Positions 17,166-25,550 of a DNA stretch of 64,000 nucleotides are shown in pieces; the stretch's first letter is position 1, and every line of letters starts with the position of its first letter. The stretch spans positions 496,001-560,000 of the forward strand of contig NZ_FNLM01000036.1 in assembly GCF_900105725.1 (NCBI RefSeq). Reading direction: 5' to 3'. The notes under the pieces were generated by a model. The model did no database searches, was not told where the DNA came from, and saw only the letters and a list, made by a program, of their open reading frames with translations. Source of the stretch: Gordonia westfalica (GTDB lineage Bacteria > Actinomycetota > Actinomycetes > Mycobacteriales > Mycobacteriaceae). The position numbers and the translations under genes were made by a program.

Positions 17166-18515
17166 ATGACTGCTGTGCTCTCGGCACCCGTCGAACCCGC
17201 CCGTCCGGCTCGCGATGCAGTGCTGTCCGACGCCGCCCCGGCACCGTTCATCCCAGCCCTCGCGCCGGTCGTCGGCGCAGAGGCACAGGTCCCCGTCGCC
17301 GCAGGACGCAGCGTCGCCTACGCCAATCTCGACTACGCAGCGAGCGCGCCGGCGCTGGCGTCGGTCGCCGCGCACGTCGCCGGTGCGCTCGGTGAGTACG
17401 CCAGCGTGCACCGCGGCGCCGGGCACCTGTCGCAGGTCACCACCCGCCGATACGAAGCCGCCCGCGAGACCGTCCGCGGGTTCGTCCGCGGCCGGGTCGA
17501 CGACACCGTCGTCTTCACCCGCAACACCACCGACGCCATCAACCTCGCCGCCCACATCACGCCCGGCGACGTCGTGGTCCTGGACATCGAGCACCACGCC
17601 AACCTGCTCCCGTGGTGCGCGCCGAAGAACGGCCGCAATCGGGCGCGCGTCGTCACCGCCCGCGACACCATCGAGGACACCCTCGTCGCGATCGAGGCCG
17701 AACTCGCCTCGAAGCCGGCGTCGCTGCTGGCCGTGACCGCGGCGTCGAACGTCACCGGCGAGGTCCTCCCGATCAGCCGGCTGGCCTCGATCGCCCACCG
17801 TCACGGCGCGCGCATCCTGGTCGACGCCGCGCAGCTCGTCGCGCACCGTCCCATCTCGATCGTCAGCCACGGCATCGACTACCTGGCCTTCTCCGGGCAC
17901 AAGGCGTACGCGCCGTTCGGTGCCGGGGTGCTCATCGGACGGTCGGACTGGTTCGACGCCGCCGACCCGTATCTCGCCGGTGGCGGAGCGACCGCCGACG
18001 TCGATGTCCGCCACGACGACCACACCGCCGGCGCCACCTGGCACACCGGCGCCGCTCGCCACGAGGCCGGCTCACCCAACGTGCTCGGGGCCGTCTCGAT
18101 CGCCGAGGCGTGCGCCGCGCTCGCCGAACTCGGCCCCGAGGCCATCGGCCTTCACGAACTCCGGCTCTGCGAACGGCTCGACGCCGGGCTGGCACGCATC
18201 GACGGAGTGCGACCGCTGCAGATCTTCACCGACTCCGCCGACCGCGTCGGCATCGCCGGATTCACCGTCGACGGAGTAGCGCCGCGGGCCGTCGCCGAAT
18301 ACCTGAGCGACGAACACGGAATCGGCGTGCGCGACGGCAAGTTCTGCGCCCACCCGTTGCTCAAACGGCTCGGTCACCCCGAGGGTGCCGTCCGCGCGAG
18401 CTTCGGCGCCGGCACCACCTCCGACGACGTCGACCGCCTGCTCGACGCACTCGCCTCGCTCTGCGACACCACGACCATCACCCGACCAGAACTCGACGAG
18501 GGGAACCCGGCATGA
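17166..18515 (+). CDS. Cysteine desulfurase-like class V PLP enzyme, SAM-IV regulated
   Basis: 449 residues. A nonconserved N-terminus (1-55) precedes the fold-type I core: NLDYAASAPAL, GYAS-type VHRGAGHLSQVTTRRYEAAR, TRNTTDAINLAA, the cofactor aspartate in ILVDAAQLVAH, and PLP lysine in FSGHKAYAPFGAGVLIG. Near the C-terminus GKFCAHPLLKRLG has a cysteine where SufS-type desulfurases and selenocysteine lyases carry theirs. It probably removes sulfur from cysteine or a related substrate. The riboswitch shows it belongs to SAM/methionine-linked sulfur metabolism, not to iron-sulfur assembly, whose partners are absent. Start ATG 17166 follows GAGGAG. The next gene overlaps by 4 bp. Confidence 0.85.
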   Translation: MTAVLSAPVEPARPARDAVLSDAAPAPFIPALAPVVGAEAQVPVAAGRSVAYANLDYAASAPALASVAAHVAGALGEYASVHRGAGHLSQVTTRRYEAARETVRGFVRGRVDDTVVFTRNTTDAINLAAHITPGDVVVLDIEHHANLLPWCAPKNGRNRARVVTARDTIEDTLVAIEAELASKPASLLAVTAASNVTGEVLPISRLASIAHRHGARILVDAAQLVAHRPISIVSHGIDYLAFSGHKAYAPFGAGVLIGRSDWFDAADPYLAGGGATADVDVRHDDHTAGATWHTGAARHEAGSPNVLGAVSIAEACAALAELGPEAIGLHELRLCERLDAGLARIDGVRPLQIFTDSADRVGIAGFTVDGVAPRAVAEYLSDEHGIGVRDGKFCAHPLLKRLGHPEGAVRASFGAGTTSDDVDRLLDALASLCDTTTITRPELDEGNPA

Positions 18516-18964
18516 CCATCCAACTCGACACCACTCGCGGCGCCGTCACCATCGGGCGCCCCGGCTTCCGGGTCGCGGTCGCGGGAGATGCTGTGGCACA
18601 GACCTTCCCGATAGTCGTGCGTCGCGAGACGCTGCGGGATGCGCAGCGTGCGCGTTCGCTGCTGCGGGCCGGTACCCACGATCAGGCGAACTTTGTGGTC
18701 GCCCTCGAGATCGAGGTGGCCATCGCGCCGCACGCCGCGTCGGCTCGCGCCGCCGTGGAACAGGCCGGCGCCTCCACCGAGGACTCGGAGACCATCCGCT
18801 ACGTCGGCACCACCCACGGTCTGATCACGCTGCTGCGCGACATCTACGCCGCCGAGGTCGCCGACGCCGTGATCCTGGTCCCGATCGACGGTTCGGCCAC
18901 CGATCGTCGTATCCGTGAGCAGGTTCTCCCGGTCTTCGCCGACGTGCGGCACCGGGTGGCCTGA
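18512..18964 (+). CDS. Half-length luciferase-like (LLM) domain protein, unknown function
   Basis: 150 residues. The ATG overlaps the stop of the desulfurase-like gene (ATGA), so the two are co-translated under the SAM-IV riboswitch. The text GRPGFRVAVAGDAVAQTF, VALEIEVAIAPHAASARAAVEQAG and IRYVGTTHGLITLLRDIYAAEVADAVILVPID resembles the C-terminal half of luciferase-like flavin monooxygenases; no N-terminal half is encoded next to it. It might be a non-catalytic partner or a remnant. The open frame, coupling and codon use argue that it is expressed. The LLM assignment is tentative. Confidence 0.65.
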   Translation: MTIQLDTTRGAVTIGRPGFRVAVAGDAVAQTFPIVVRRETLRDAQRARSLLRAGTHDQANFVVALEIEVAIAPHAASARAAVEQAGASTEDSETIRYVGTTHGLITLLRDIYAAEVADAVILVPIDGSATDRRIREQVLPVFADVRHRVA

Positions 18965-19010
18965 GCCTTCGAGGCTCGCTTCGCTCGCACCTCCGGCAGC
19001 GGAGCTGGGT
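18965..19010. repeat. Dispersed repeat copy (CCTTCGAGGCTCGCTTCGCTCGCACCT type)
   Basis: GAGCCTTCGAGGCTCGCTTCG followed by CTCGCACCTCCGGCAGCGGAG, directly after the stop at 18964. Same family as 19203-19253, 50014-50215 and 57313-57349. The stretch from here to 19202 holds no gene I can support. Confidence 0.75.
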
Positions 19011-19202
19011 GCGTTGCGTTCTTTCGGATCAGTGCCCGCGGCCGGTGAACTGGGCGTCGTGGGGGTCGAAGAGGTTCGCTCCCTGAGGAGTGTGGCCGGA
19101 GCCCCGACTGCCGAACCTCAACTCGACCGGCAGACGTCGATCGAAGTCTGCGGGTCGGGTTGACGTCGACCGGTGGTTGGGTGGGCGACGGTGTCTCACC
19201 GG

Positions 19203-19253
19203 GCCTTCGAGGCTCGTCGCTTGCGCTCCTCGCGCCTCAGGCAGCGGAGCTGG
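19203..19253. repeat. Dispersed repeat copy at the broken end of allantoicase
   Basis: CCTTCGAGGCTCGTCGCTTG, then CGCTCCTCGCGCCTCAGGCA, then GCGGAG. Homology of the neighbouring allantoicase fragment stops exactly where this element begins. Confidence 0.75.
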
Positions 19254-19472
19254 TCGTCGGCGGGTCTCCCAGCCGTCGTACACCTGGCCTCTGTGGCCGA
19301 ATGTCGCCGGCTGATACTCCGCGGGCGTCGTCTTGATCAGGTTCTGCGATTCGGCGAAGAGTTCGTCGTTGGTCCAGACGACGGCACCGCCGAGATCCCG
19401 TAATGCCAGGTCAGGCATCGAAGTGAAGTGCGGACGGGTTCCTGCGGGGTTCGGTGGCGGCAGCGGGGTCAC
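19254..19472 (-). pseudogene. Truncated allantoicase (N-terminal 70 residues)
   Basis: From GTG 19470-19472, behind a strong AGGAGG ten bases upstream, the frame reads MPDLALRDLGGAVVWTNDELF, AESQNLI, then FGHRGQVYDGWETRR. These are hallmark N-terminal motifs of allantoicase, which hydrolyses allantoate to ureidoglycolate and urea in purine catabolism. A full enzyme has about 320-350 residues. Here homology ends at WETRRR, where a dispersed repeat begins. The frame stays open to 19029 but that part is repeat and unrecognised sequence. The gene must be inactive. The intact expression signals suggest a recent loss. Confidence 0.8.
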
Positions 19473-19594
19473 GACAGTCGATCCTCCTATCGACGTTTCG
19501 CCGATGCGCAGGCCGGCGAAAGGCGGTCGAAACGCACAGACCGCCGACGACAGCGTGTGTCGTCGGCGGTCCGGGAGCGACTGATCGGGTGGCG

Positions 19595-20107
19595 TCAGCC
19601 GCGCGAGGGCTCGTTGGCCTCGTCGGGGTGTGCCGCGAGACGGTCGATGGCCTCCTGGGCGACCTTCTCGGCTTCCTCCCGGCCGACCCAACCGCCGGGC
19701 TGGACCTCCTTGCCGGGCTCGAGGTCTTTGTAGTGCTCGAAGAAGTGCGAGATCGGACCCAGTTCGTACTCCGACACGTCGGAGATGTCCTTGATGTGGT
19801 CCCAGCGCACGTCACCGGCGGGCACGCACAGCAGCTTGTCGTCGCCGCCCGCCTCGTCGGTCATCGTGTACATGCCGACGATGCGGGCACGCACGATGAT
19901 GCCGGGGAAAACCGACTCGGGCAGCAGGACCATCGCGTCGAGCGGGTCGCCGTCCTCGCCGAGGGTGCCGTCGATGTAGCCGTAGTCGGCCGGGTAGCCC
20001 ATCGAGGTGTACAGGTAGCGGTCGAGGTAGACCTTCCCCGTCTCGTGGTCGACCTCGTACTTGTTTCGGCCACCTTTGGGGATCTCGATGGTCACATCGA
20101 ATTCCAC
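19595..20107 (-). CDS. ppa: Inorganic pyrophosphatase
   Basis: 170 residues, family I soluble pyrophosphatase. Signature [10 protein letters not shown] (with metal-binding aspartates), [13 protein letters not shown] at the N-terminus, [17 protein letters not shown], and [28 protein letters not shown] near the C-terminus. It hydrolyses PPi to two phosphates in the cytoplasm, pulling biosynthetic reactions forward. Start GTG 20105-20107 ([11 protein letters not shown]) follows an AGGAGG; M. tuberculosis Ppa (Rv3628) begins the same way. Divergent from the PBP4 gene, as in mycobacteria. Confidence 0.96.
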   Translation of the reverse strand: MEFDVTIEIPKGGRNKYEVDHETGKVYLDRYLYTSMGYPADYGYIDGTLGEDGDPLDAMVLLPESVFPGIIVRARIVGMYTMTDEAGGDDKLLCVPAGDVRWDHIKDISDVSEYELGPISHFFEHYKDLEPGKEVQPGGWVGREEAEKVAQEAIDRLAAHPDEANEPSRG

Positions 20108-20325
20108 TGTTCCTCCTGGCAGTTGCGGATCGGGGTGTGATCGCCGGACGGCCCAGATGGCCGCGCGTCGGAACAACGATACTGTTAGTCCGACGACCTC
20201 GGACTTCGTACCCCCGCTGTTCGTGGGTGCATCGGATCCCAGGTCGCTCGAATCCGACATATCGGCCGGTGCAGTACAGGTCGGTGCAGTGTCGGTCAGG
20301 ACAGTGCGAGAGATCCGGAGGCTTC

Positions 20326-21726
20326 GTGGGCGCATCCACCAGACCCGCAGGTCGTGATGGCAGACCCCGTAGTCGCAAACTCCTCTGGTGGACCGTCGCC
20401 GCGGTCGTGATCCTCGCGCTCGCCTCGACCGCCGCGGTGGCCGTGGCACTCCGCCTCGACAAGGAGGCCGAGCTGCCGCCGGGGATTCCGCCGCAGCCCG
20501 CCGCGATCGTCGTCGACCCGCAGATCGACCCGGTCGTCGCGACCGCCCCGGCCCCTACACGCGCCGGCATCTCGCGGGCGATCGCCCCTGAGCTGCGGGA
20601 TCCGGCACTCGGCGTTCTGAGCGGAATGATCTCCGACTCGCTGACCGGCGAGGTCCTCTGGTCGCGCAATCCCGATCGTCCGCGCATCCCCGCGTCGAAC
20701 GACAAGGTTCTCTCGGCCGCCGCCGTCCTGGACGCCATGCCGCACGATGCGCGACTGACCACGACTGTCGTCGCGGGCTCCGACGGCCAGATCATCCTCA
20801 AGGGTGCCGGCGACCCCACCCTGTCGGCGCAGCCGGCCGGCGCGGACACCTTCTACAGCGAGCCCGCCCGCATCGCCGACCTCGCCGAGCAGATCAAACA
20901 GGCCGGCATCCCGGTCACCTCGGTCGCGGTGGATCTCAGCGCCTTCTCGGGGCCGACGATGGACCGGACGTGGGACCGCCGGGACATCCAGGGCGGCGAC
21001 ATCGCGCCGATCGAGTCGCTGATGGTCGACGGAGCCCGGCTCGAACCGCTCGACGAGTACTCACCGCGTTCCGCGACGCCCGGGATCATGGCCGGTGAGG
21101 CACTGGCCGCGGCCCTCGACGTCGACGCGCCGGTGACCGAGGCCTCCGCCCCCGCCGGCGACCGCGTGATCGCGAAGGTCGAGTCCGCCCCGCTGGTGAC
21201 ACGGGTCAACGACATGCTCCGCCACAGCGACAACGTGCTCGCCGAGACACTGTCGATCGAACTGTCCGTGCACCGCGGCGGGCCGGCGACACTGGCGGCC
21301 GGCGTCGACGCCATCGAGCAGGTCCTGTCCTCGACGTTCCCCGAACAGTGGAAGGGCACGACGTTGGCCGACGCGTCGGGCATCTCCTACGCCAACCGCA
21401 CCACGCCCGCACTGCTCGACGCGGTGATGACCGCGGCCAGCGGGCCGTCGCGGCCGGCGCTGCGACCGATGCTCGACGGACTGCCGATCGCCGCCGGTAC
21501 CGGTACCCTCGCCGACCGATTCCCGATCGCCACCACGCCCGGTGCCGGCTGGGTGCGCGCGAAGACCGGAACACTCACCGGGGTCAGTTCGTTGACGGGC
21601 ATAGTGCAAACGATCGACGGCCGCGTGCTGTCGTTCGCCCTGATGTCCGGCGGCACCTCGCCGGCGGACGCGAGACCCGCCCTCGACGCCGTGGTGGGCC
21701 AACTCAGAGAGTGCGGGTGCCGATGA
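20326..21726 (+). CDS. dacB: D-alanyl-D-alanine carboxypeptidase/endopeptidase, PBP4 (S13) family
   Basis: 466 residues. A short basic N-terminus and one membrane segment (about 19-43, [20 protein letters not shown]) anchor or export it. Penicillin-binding motifs are complete: SxxK as SNDK (124-127), SxN as SDN (301-303) and KTG (413-415). Between SxxK and SDN is the long insert typical of peptidase S13. It trims peptidoglycan peptides in the periplasm. Ortholog position of Rv3627c. Start GTG 20326 (VGASTRPAG) follows CCGGAGG. The stop overlaps the next gene by 4 bp. Confidence 0.93.
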   Translation: MGASTRPAGRDGRPRSRKLLWWTVAAVVILALASTAAVAVALRLDKEAELPPGIPPQPAAIVVDPQIDPVVATAPAPTRAGISRAIAPELRDPALGVLSGMISDSLTGEVLWSRNPDRPRIPASNDKVLSAAAVLDAMPHDARLTTTVVAGSDGQIILKGAGDPTLSAQPAGADTFYSEPARIADLAEQIKQAGIPVTSVAVDLSAFSGPTMDRTWDRRDIQGGDIAPIESLMVDGARLEPLDEYSPRSATPGIMAGEALAAALDVDAPVTEASAPAGDRVIAKVESAPLVTRVNDMLRHSDNVLAETLSIELSVHRGGPATLAAGVDAIEQVLSSTFPEQWKGTTLADASGISYANRTTPALLDAVMTAASGPSRPALRPMLDGLPIAAGTGTLADRFPIATTPGAGWVRAKTGTLTGVSSLTGIVQTIDGRVLSFALMSGGTSPADARPALDAVVGQLRECGCR

Positions 21727-22820
21727 GCATGTCTGGAATCGACAGCGAGACCGGGGTCGAGCCGGTGGGTGAGGACCATCACCTGAGCATCGGGTCGCAG
21801 ATCGACTGGCCGCTCGCCGCGTCGACCGCGAAACGGCTCGTCCGGCCCGGTCCCAAGACCACGGCCTACACCTACGAGACCGCACAGGCCGAGCTCGCCG
21901 ACGCGGCGACGCGTGCGGAGGCGCCGGTTCGCGAGGTCACGGGTCTCGCCGACGGACTCCGCGTCCCGAATACCCGCATCCTCGATCGGCCGGGCTGGAT
22001 CGACGCGGCATCCGACTCGATGCGCTCGATGCTCGGGTCCGACGCCGGCGGCGTGGAGGCGGGCTCGTCGGGGCTGGCCGCCAAGTTCGGCGGCGTCCAG
22101 GCCGGCGGTCTCCTGGCCTTCCTCTCCACGGCCATCCTCGGCCAGTACGACCCCTTCACCCCGGACCCGGAGACCGGTGAACCCGGTGTGCTGATGGTCG
22201 TGACGCCCAACATCATCAACGTCGAACGCCAGCTCAAGGTCGTGCCGTCGGACTTCCGCCTCTGGGTGTGCCTGCACGAGGTCACCCACCGGGTGCAGTT
22301 CTCGGCCAATCCGTGGCTGCGTGACTACATGCAGGACAACGTCGCCGTGCTCACGTCCGAGACGGGCGAGTCGACCACCGAGATCGTCACGCGGATGACC
22401 AGGGCGCTCAAGGGTTCCGAACCCCGCGAGAAGGGCATCATCGGCGCCATGCAGCTGCTGCAGAGCCCCGAGCAGTTCGAGGCCTTCCGGCGGATGATGG
22501 TTCTGGGCACGCTGCTCGAGGGCCACGCCGACCACGTGATGGACGCCGTCGGTCCGGCGCACGTTCCGTCCGTCGCCCGCATCCGCACCGCGTTCGACAA
22601 GCGCCGCAAGGCGCCGCGGAACCCGGTGCAGCGCATCATCCGCGCGTTGATCGGCATGGACGCCAAGATGGCGCAGTACATCCGCGGCAAGGCCTTCGTC
22701 GACGAGGTGGTGGAGACCGTCGGCATGGAGCGGTTCAACACCGTGTGGACCTCGCCCGAGACGATGCCGCTCCCGGACGAGATCGACACCCCGCAGGCAT
22801 GGATACGACGCGTGCTGTGA
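21723..22820 (+). CDS. Zinc-dependent metalloprotease-like protein, DUF2342 (Rv3626c-like)
   Basis: 365 residues. HEVTHRVQF (about 183-191) is a HExxH zinc motif; a second conserved region LLEGHADHVMDAVGP (about 260-274) likely gives the third ligand. This fits the DUF2342/coenzyme F420 biosynthesis-associated family of actinobacteria, whose substrate is unknown. No signal peptide, so cytoplasmic. Start ATG 21723 overlaps the PBP4 stop; a second ATG at 21729 is possible. It overlaps tilS by 22 bp, giving a tight dacB-DUF2342-tilS-hpt unit. Confidence 0.9.
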   Translation: MSMSGIDSETGVEPVGEDHHLSIGSQIDWPLAASTAKRLVRPGPKTTAYTYETAQAELADAATRAEAPVREVTGLADGLRVPNTRILDRPGWIDAASDSMRSMLGSDAGGVEAGSSGLAAKFGGVQAGGLLAFLSTAILGQYDPFTPDPETGEPGVLMVVTPNIINVERQLKVVPSDFRLWVCLHEVTHRVQFSANPWLRDYMQDNVAVLTSETGESTTEIVTRMTRALKGSEPREKGIIGAMQLLQSPEQFEAFRRMMVLGTLLEGHADHVMDAVGPAHVPSVARIRTAFDKRRKAPRNPVQRIIRALIGMDAKMAQYIRGKAFVDEVVETVGMERFNTVWTSPETMPLPDEIDTPQAWIRRVL

Positions 22821-23755
22821 CGCAGGTGGTCGCGGATTACGCGGCCACCTCTCTCGCCGGTCCGCGCGCATCCGTCTGCGTCGGGCTCTCCGGCGGTGCC
22901 GACTCGCTCGCCCTGACGGCGACGGCGGTCCGCGCGGGACTCGACGTCACCGCGCTGGTCGTCGACCACGGACTGCAGGAGGGTTCCGCCCACGTCGCCG
23001 CCCGAGCCGCCTCCATCGCACGCGAACTCGGCGCCGACGCACGCGTGCTCGAGGTCGGCGTCGGGACCCGCGGGGGACTCGAAGCCGCTGCCCGGGACGC
23101 GCGGTACGCGGCGCTCGACGCCGCGCGGGACGGTCGCCCGGTTCTTCTCGCGCACACCGCCGACGACCAGGCCGAGACGGTGTTGCTCGGACTCGCACGC
23201 GGTTCAGGGTCGCGTTCGATCGCCGGTATGCGTGCGTGGAAGGCCCCGTGGGGGCGGCCGCTGCTGCGGGTGCGCCGGATGCAGACGCTCGCGGTGTGTA
23301 CCGAACTCGGACTGGCCGTGCACCACGACCCGCACAACCGCGACCCCCGGTTCACCCGGGTTCGATTGCGTGCCGAGGTGATCCCGCTGCTCGACGACGT
23401 CCTCCGGGGCGGTGTCGTGGATGCGCTGGGACGCACCGCGGACGGCCTGCAGGACGACAACGATGCGCTCGATGGCTGGGCGGAGGCGGTGTGGGAGAGG
23501 GCCGGCACTCCCGACGGCCTGGAGATCGCGCCGCTGCACGACCTGCCGAGGGCCGTGCGTACCAGGGTCATCCGACGCTGGTTGCTCGACGTCGGGGCCA
23601 CCGAACCGACGCATCGGGTGATCGCCGCGGTCGATCGGCTCGTCGTGGACTCCGGAACGGTGCGCGCGCAGGTGGCGATCGGCGGCGATCCGGACGTGCG
23701 GACCGTCGTGGAACGAAGCGCTGAGACACTGACGGTCCGCCTCACCGAGAGGTGA
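22799..23755 (+). CDS. tilS: tRNA(Ile)-lysidine synthase TilS
   Basis: 318 residues. PP-loop SGGADS (31-36) near the N-terminus, VVDHGLQEGS, then AHTADDQAETVLLGLARGSGSRSIAGM and the family signature region RPLLRVRR. It adds lysine to C34 of the CAU-anticodon tRNA(Ile), changing its codon to AUA, an essential cytoplasmic reaction. Short C-terminal part compared with E. coli TilS, as usual for actinobacteria. ATG 22799 lies inside the end of the preceding gene. A hairpin overlaps its stop codon. Confidence 0.95.
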   Translation: MDTTRAVTQVVADYAATSLAGPRASVCVGLSGGADSLALTATAVRAGLDVTALVVDHGLQEGSAHVAARAASIARELGADARVLEVGVGTRGGLEAAARDARYAALDAARDGRPVLLAHTADDQAETVLLGLARGSGSRSIAGMRAWKAPWGRPLLRVRRMQTLAVCTELGLAVHHDPHNRDPRFTRVRLRAEVIPLLDDVLRGGVVDALGRTADGLQDDNDALDGWAEAVWERAGTPDGLEIAPLHDLPRAVRTRVIRRWLLDVGATEPTHRVIAAVDRLVVDSGTVRAQVAIGGDPDVRTVVERSAETLTVRLTER

Positions 23756-23766
23756 GACGGACCGTC
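23731..23766 (+). terminator. Hairpin overlapping the tilS stop codon
   Basis: GACGGTCCGCCTCACC, GAGA, GGTGAGACGGACCGTC: a 16-bp stem with one mismatch and a GNRA-type loop. It also serves the convergent gene ending at 23783. Confidence 0.85.
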
Positions 23767-23782
23767 GTGTGAATGGTCGGAC

Positions 23783-24502
23783 TTACTTCCTGGGTGGCGT
23801 GAACGGCGAGTTGATCGTGTTGAAGTACTGGATCGCCGTTCCGATCAGAGTGCCGCCGCCGCCGAGGACGAGACCGACGAGACCGCCGACCGCGGCCGCC
23901 GGGGCGACTCCGACGAGACAACCCACGACGGCGGCCGTGATCCCGAAGATGCAGCCGATCATCCCGCCGACGATCGCGCCGATGATCGTGCCGACCAGCG
24001 AAGAGACGGTCGTTCCCGCACTGAGCTGCTGCTGGAAACGGACGAGTGCCTGGTCGTCCCGCTCCTGGCGGGTCTGCGGGGCCGCCACCTGATGCCGTGC
24101 GATGCCGCGGACGTTCTCGACCTCGGTCGGATTGACCTGCACCGATCGCGCAATGTTACGAGAAGGAATGAGCGTTATTTTGTTGCCGGCCTGGCGAGCG
24201 TCGATCGGGAACTGCCGGTACTCATTGCGATATGCAAGAGGCATACGGAAGAGCTCCGCGCCGGCTCGATCGCGAATGGTCAGCTTCCCGTTATCGGTGC
24301 TTGCCGAGGCATTGTGCAGCGTGAGGGTCAGCGACGTCGCATTCCAGGATGCGTCGTAGGTCGACGGCCCGAATTGCTTGGGGGCGGCCTGCGCGGTCCC
24401 GGCGAGGGCTGTGATCGCAACCGTGGCAAGGGAAATGACAACGGCGACCAATGTGCGCGTGCGTATGCGCGACAAGGCCCCGTCCTGTCGTTCAGTTGAC
24501 AT
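23783..24502 (-). CDS. Exported protein with a glycine-zipper membrane region, unknown function
   Basis: 239 residues. Signal peptide: basic start to about residue 18, hydrophobic core TLVAVVISLATVAITALAG, cleavage near AQA-APKQ. The middle (about 45-130) is hydrophilic and rich in Asn/Arg, with strand-like LTLTLHNASASTDNGKLTI. The C-terminal third is a long Gly/Ala/Ile/Val run (SSLVGTIIGAIVGGMIGCIF then GITAAVVGCLVGVAP then AAVGGLVGLVLGG) with GxxxG spacing, the pattern of glycine zippers. Family not recognised; similar proteins occur in Rhodococcus, Gordonia and Nocardia. Upstream 24503-24798 is A/T-rich and may hold a strong promoter. Confidence 0.8.
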   Translation of the reverse strand: MSTERQDGALSRIRTRTLVAVVISLATVAITALAGTAQAAPKQFGPSTYDASWNATSLTLTLHNASASTDNGKLTIRDRAGAELFRMPLAYRNEYRQFPIDARQAGNKITLIPSRNIARSVQVNPTEVENVRGIARHQVAAPQTRQERDDQALVRFQQQLSAGTTVSSLVGTIIGAIVGGMIGCIFGITAAVVGCLVGVAPAAAVGGLVGLVLGGGGTLIGTAIQYFNTINSPFTPPRK

Positions 24503-24798
24503 GAAGGAATTCTTTCCATCGAGGGGAGTTCCCCGAGGGGGGAATAGGGGAACTGGGATCGATCATATTCACAGGTCGAAAAACCCCTGCTGCCCACGTT
24601 GCTGGCGGGTGGTCTAACGTTCACAAACCCGACAAAACAATTGTTTGAAAATGTTTCGCGAGTGACCAATGTTAAACTTCGTTATCTCACTGTTATCTTC
24701 GCGAACGGTTTTGCCCCGTCGGCCGACGCGTACCCGTGGGTAATTTCCGGCCATGGATCCCACCCGTCGGCCATGTGACCCGCGAAACATGACAAGCT
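24503..24798. other. A/T-rich intergenic region, divergent promoters
   Basis: No gene seen. The stretch 24630-24700 is unusually A/T-rich for this genome (TTGTTTGAAAATG, GTTAAACTTCGTTATC) and has several possible -10 and -35 elements in both directions. A GGGGAGTTCCCC palindrome lies at about 24520. Confidence 0.5.
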
Positions 24799-25368
24799 GT
24801 GAAGGTGCAGTCCGCAGACCCCTATGCCGCTGACATCGATGCTGTTCTGATCACCGAGGAACAGATCCGGCAGCGCACCGTCGAACTCGCCCACTCCGTC
24901 GCCTCCCGGTACACCGACATCGAGGACGATCTGGTCCTGATCGGTGTGCTCAAGGGAGCGGTCATGTTCATGACCGACTTCGCCCGGGCCCTGCCGATCC
25001 CCTCCCAGCTGGAGTTCATGGCGGTGTCGAGCTACGGGTCGTCGACGTCGTCGTCGGGTGTCGTGCGGATCCTCAAGGACCTCGACCGCGACATCGAGGG
25101 CCGCGACGTGCTGATCGTCGAGGACATCATCGATTCCGGCCTCACGCTGTCGTGGCTGATGAAGAACCTCGCCACACGCTCGCCGCGCAGCCTCGAGGTG
25201 TGCACGCTGCTCCGCAAACCCGAGGCCGTGCGGTCGCCGGTGCGTGTCGCCGAGGTCGGCTTCGACATCCCGAACGAGTTCGTCGTCGGCTACGGACTCG
25301 ACTACTCCGAGCGTTACCGGGACCTGCCGTACATCGGGCGCCTCAAGCCCGCGGTCTACAGCAGCTGA
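24799..25368 (+). CDS. hpt: Hypoxanthine-guanine phosphoribosyltransferase
   Basis: 189 residues. PRPP-binding signature [14 protein letters not shown] (about 99-112), N-terminal [17 protein letters not shown] and C-terminal [19 protein letters not shown] are all typical. It salvages hypoxanthine and guanine to IMP and GMP. Ortholog of Rv3624c. Start GTG 24799; GTG 24805 is a possible alternative. Confidence 0.95.
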   Translation: MKVQSADPYAADIDAVLITEEQIRQRTVELAHSVASRYTDIEDDLVLIGVLKGAVMFMTDFARALPIPSQLEFMAVSSYGSSTSSSGVVRILKDLDRDIEGRDVLIVEDIIDSGLTLSWLMKNLATRSPRSLEVCTLLRKPEAVRSPVRVAEVGFDIPNEFVVGYGLDYSERYRDLPYIGRLKPAVYSS

Positions 25369-25550
25369 CCCCGCCGGGTGCTCCACCCGCCGTGGCCTGC
25401 GCGTCGTGGCGGCAGATCTGCGTCGGGAACGGTTTCACCAGCGTGATCGTTGACCGGTAGCCTCAATGTGTACGTCGATGGGAAGGACATGGGAACGGAG
25501 TGGGCGCCGGGACTCGATCCCGCACGCCGGTCGAACCCCCACCAACTGGC

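Noticed and set aside
19029..19253. Intact allantoicase or a second gene downstream of the fragment
   Set aside because: After WETRRR the frame runs through a dispersed repeat and then unrecognised sequence; open but without any allantoicase features.
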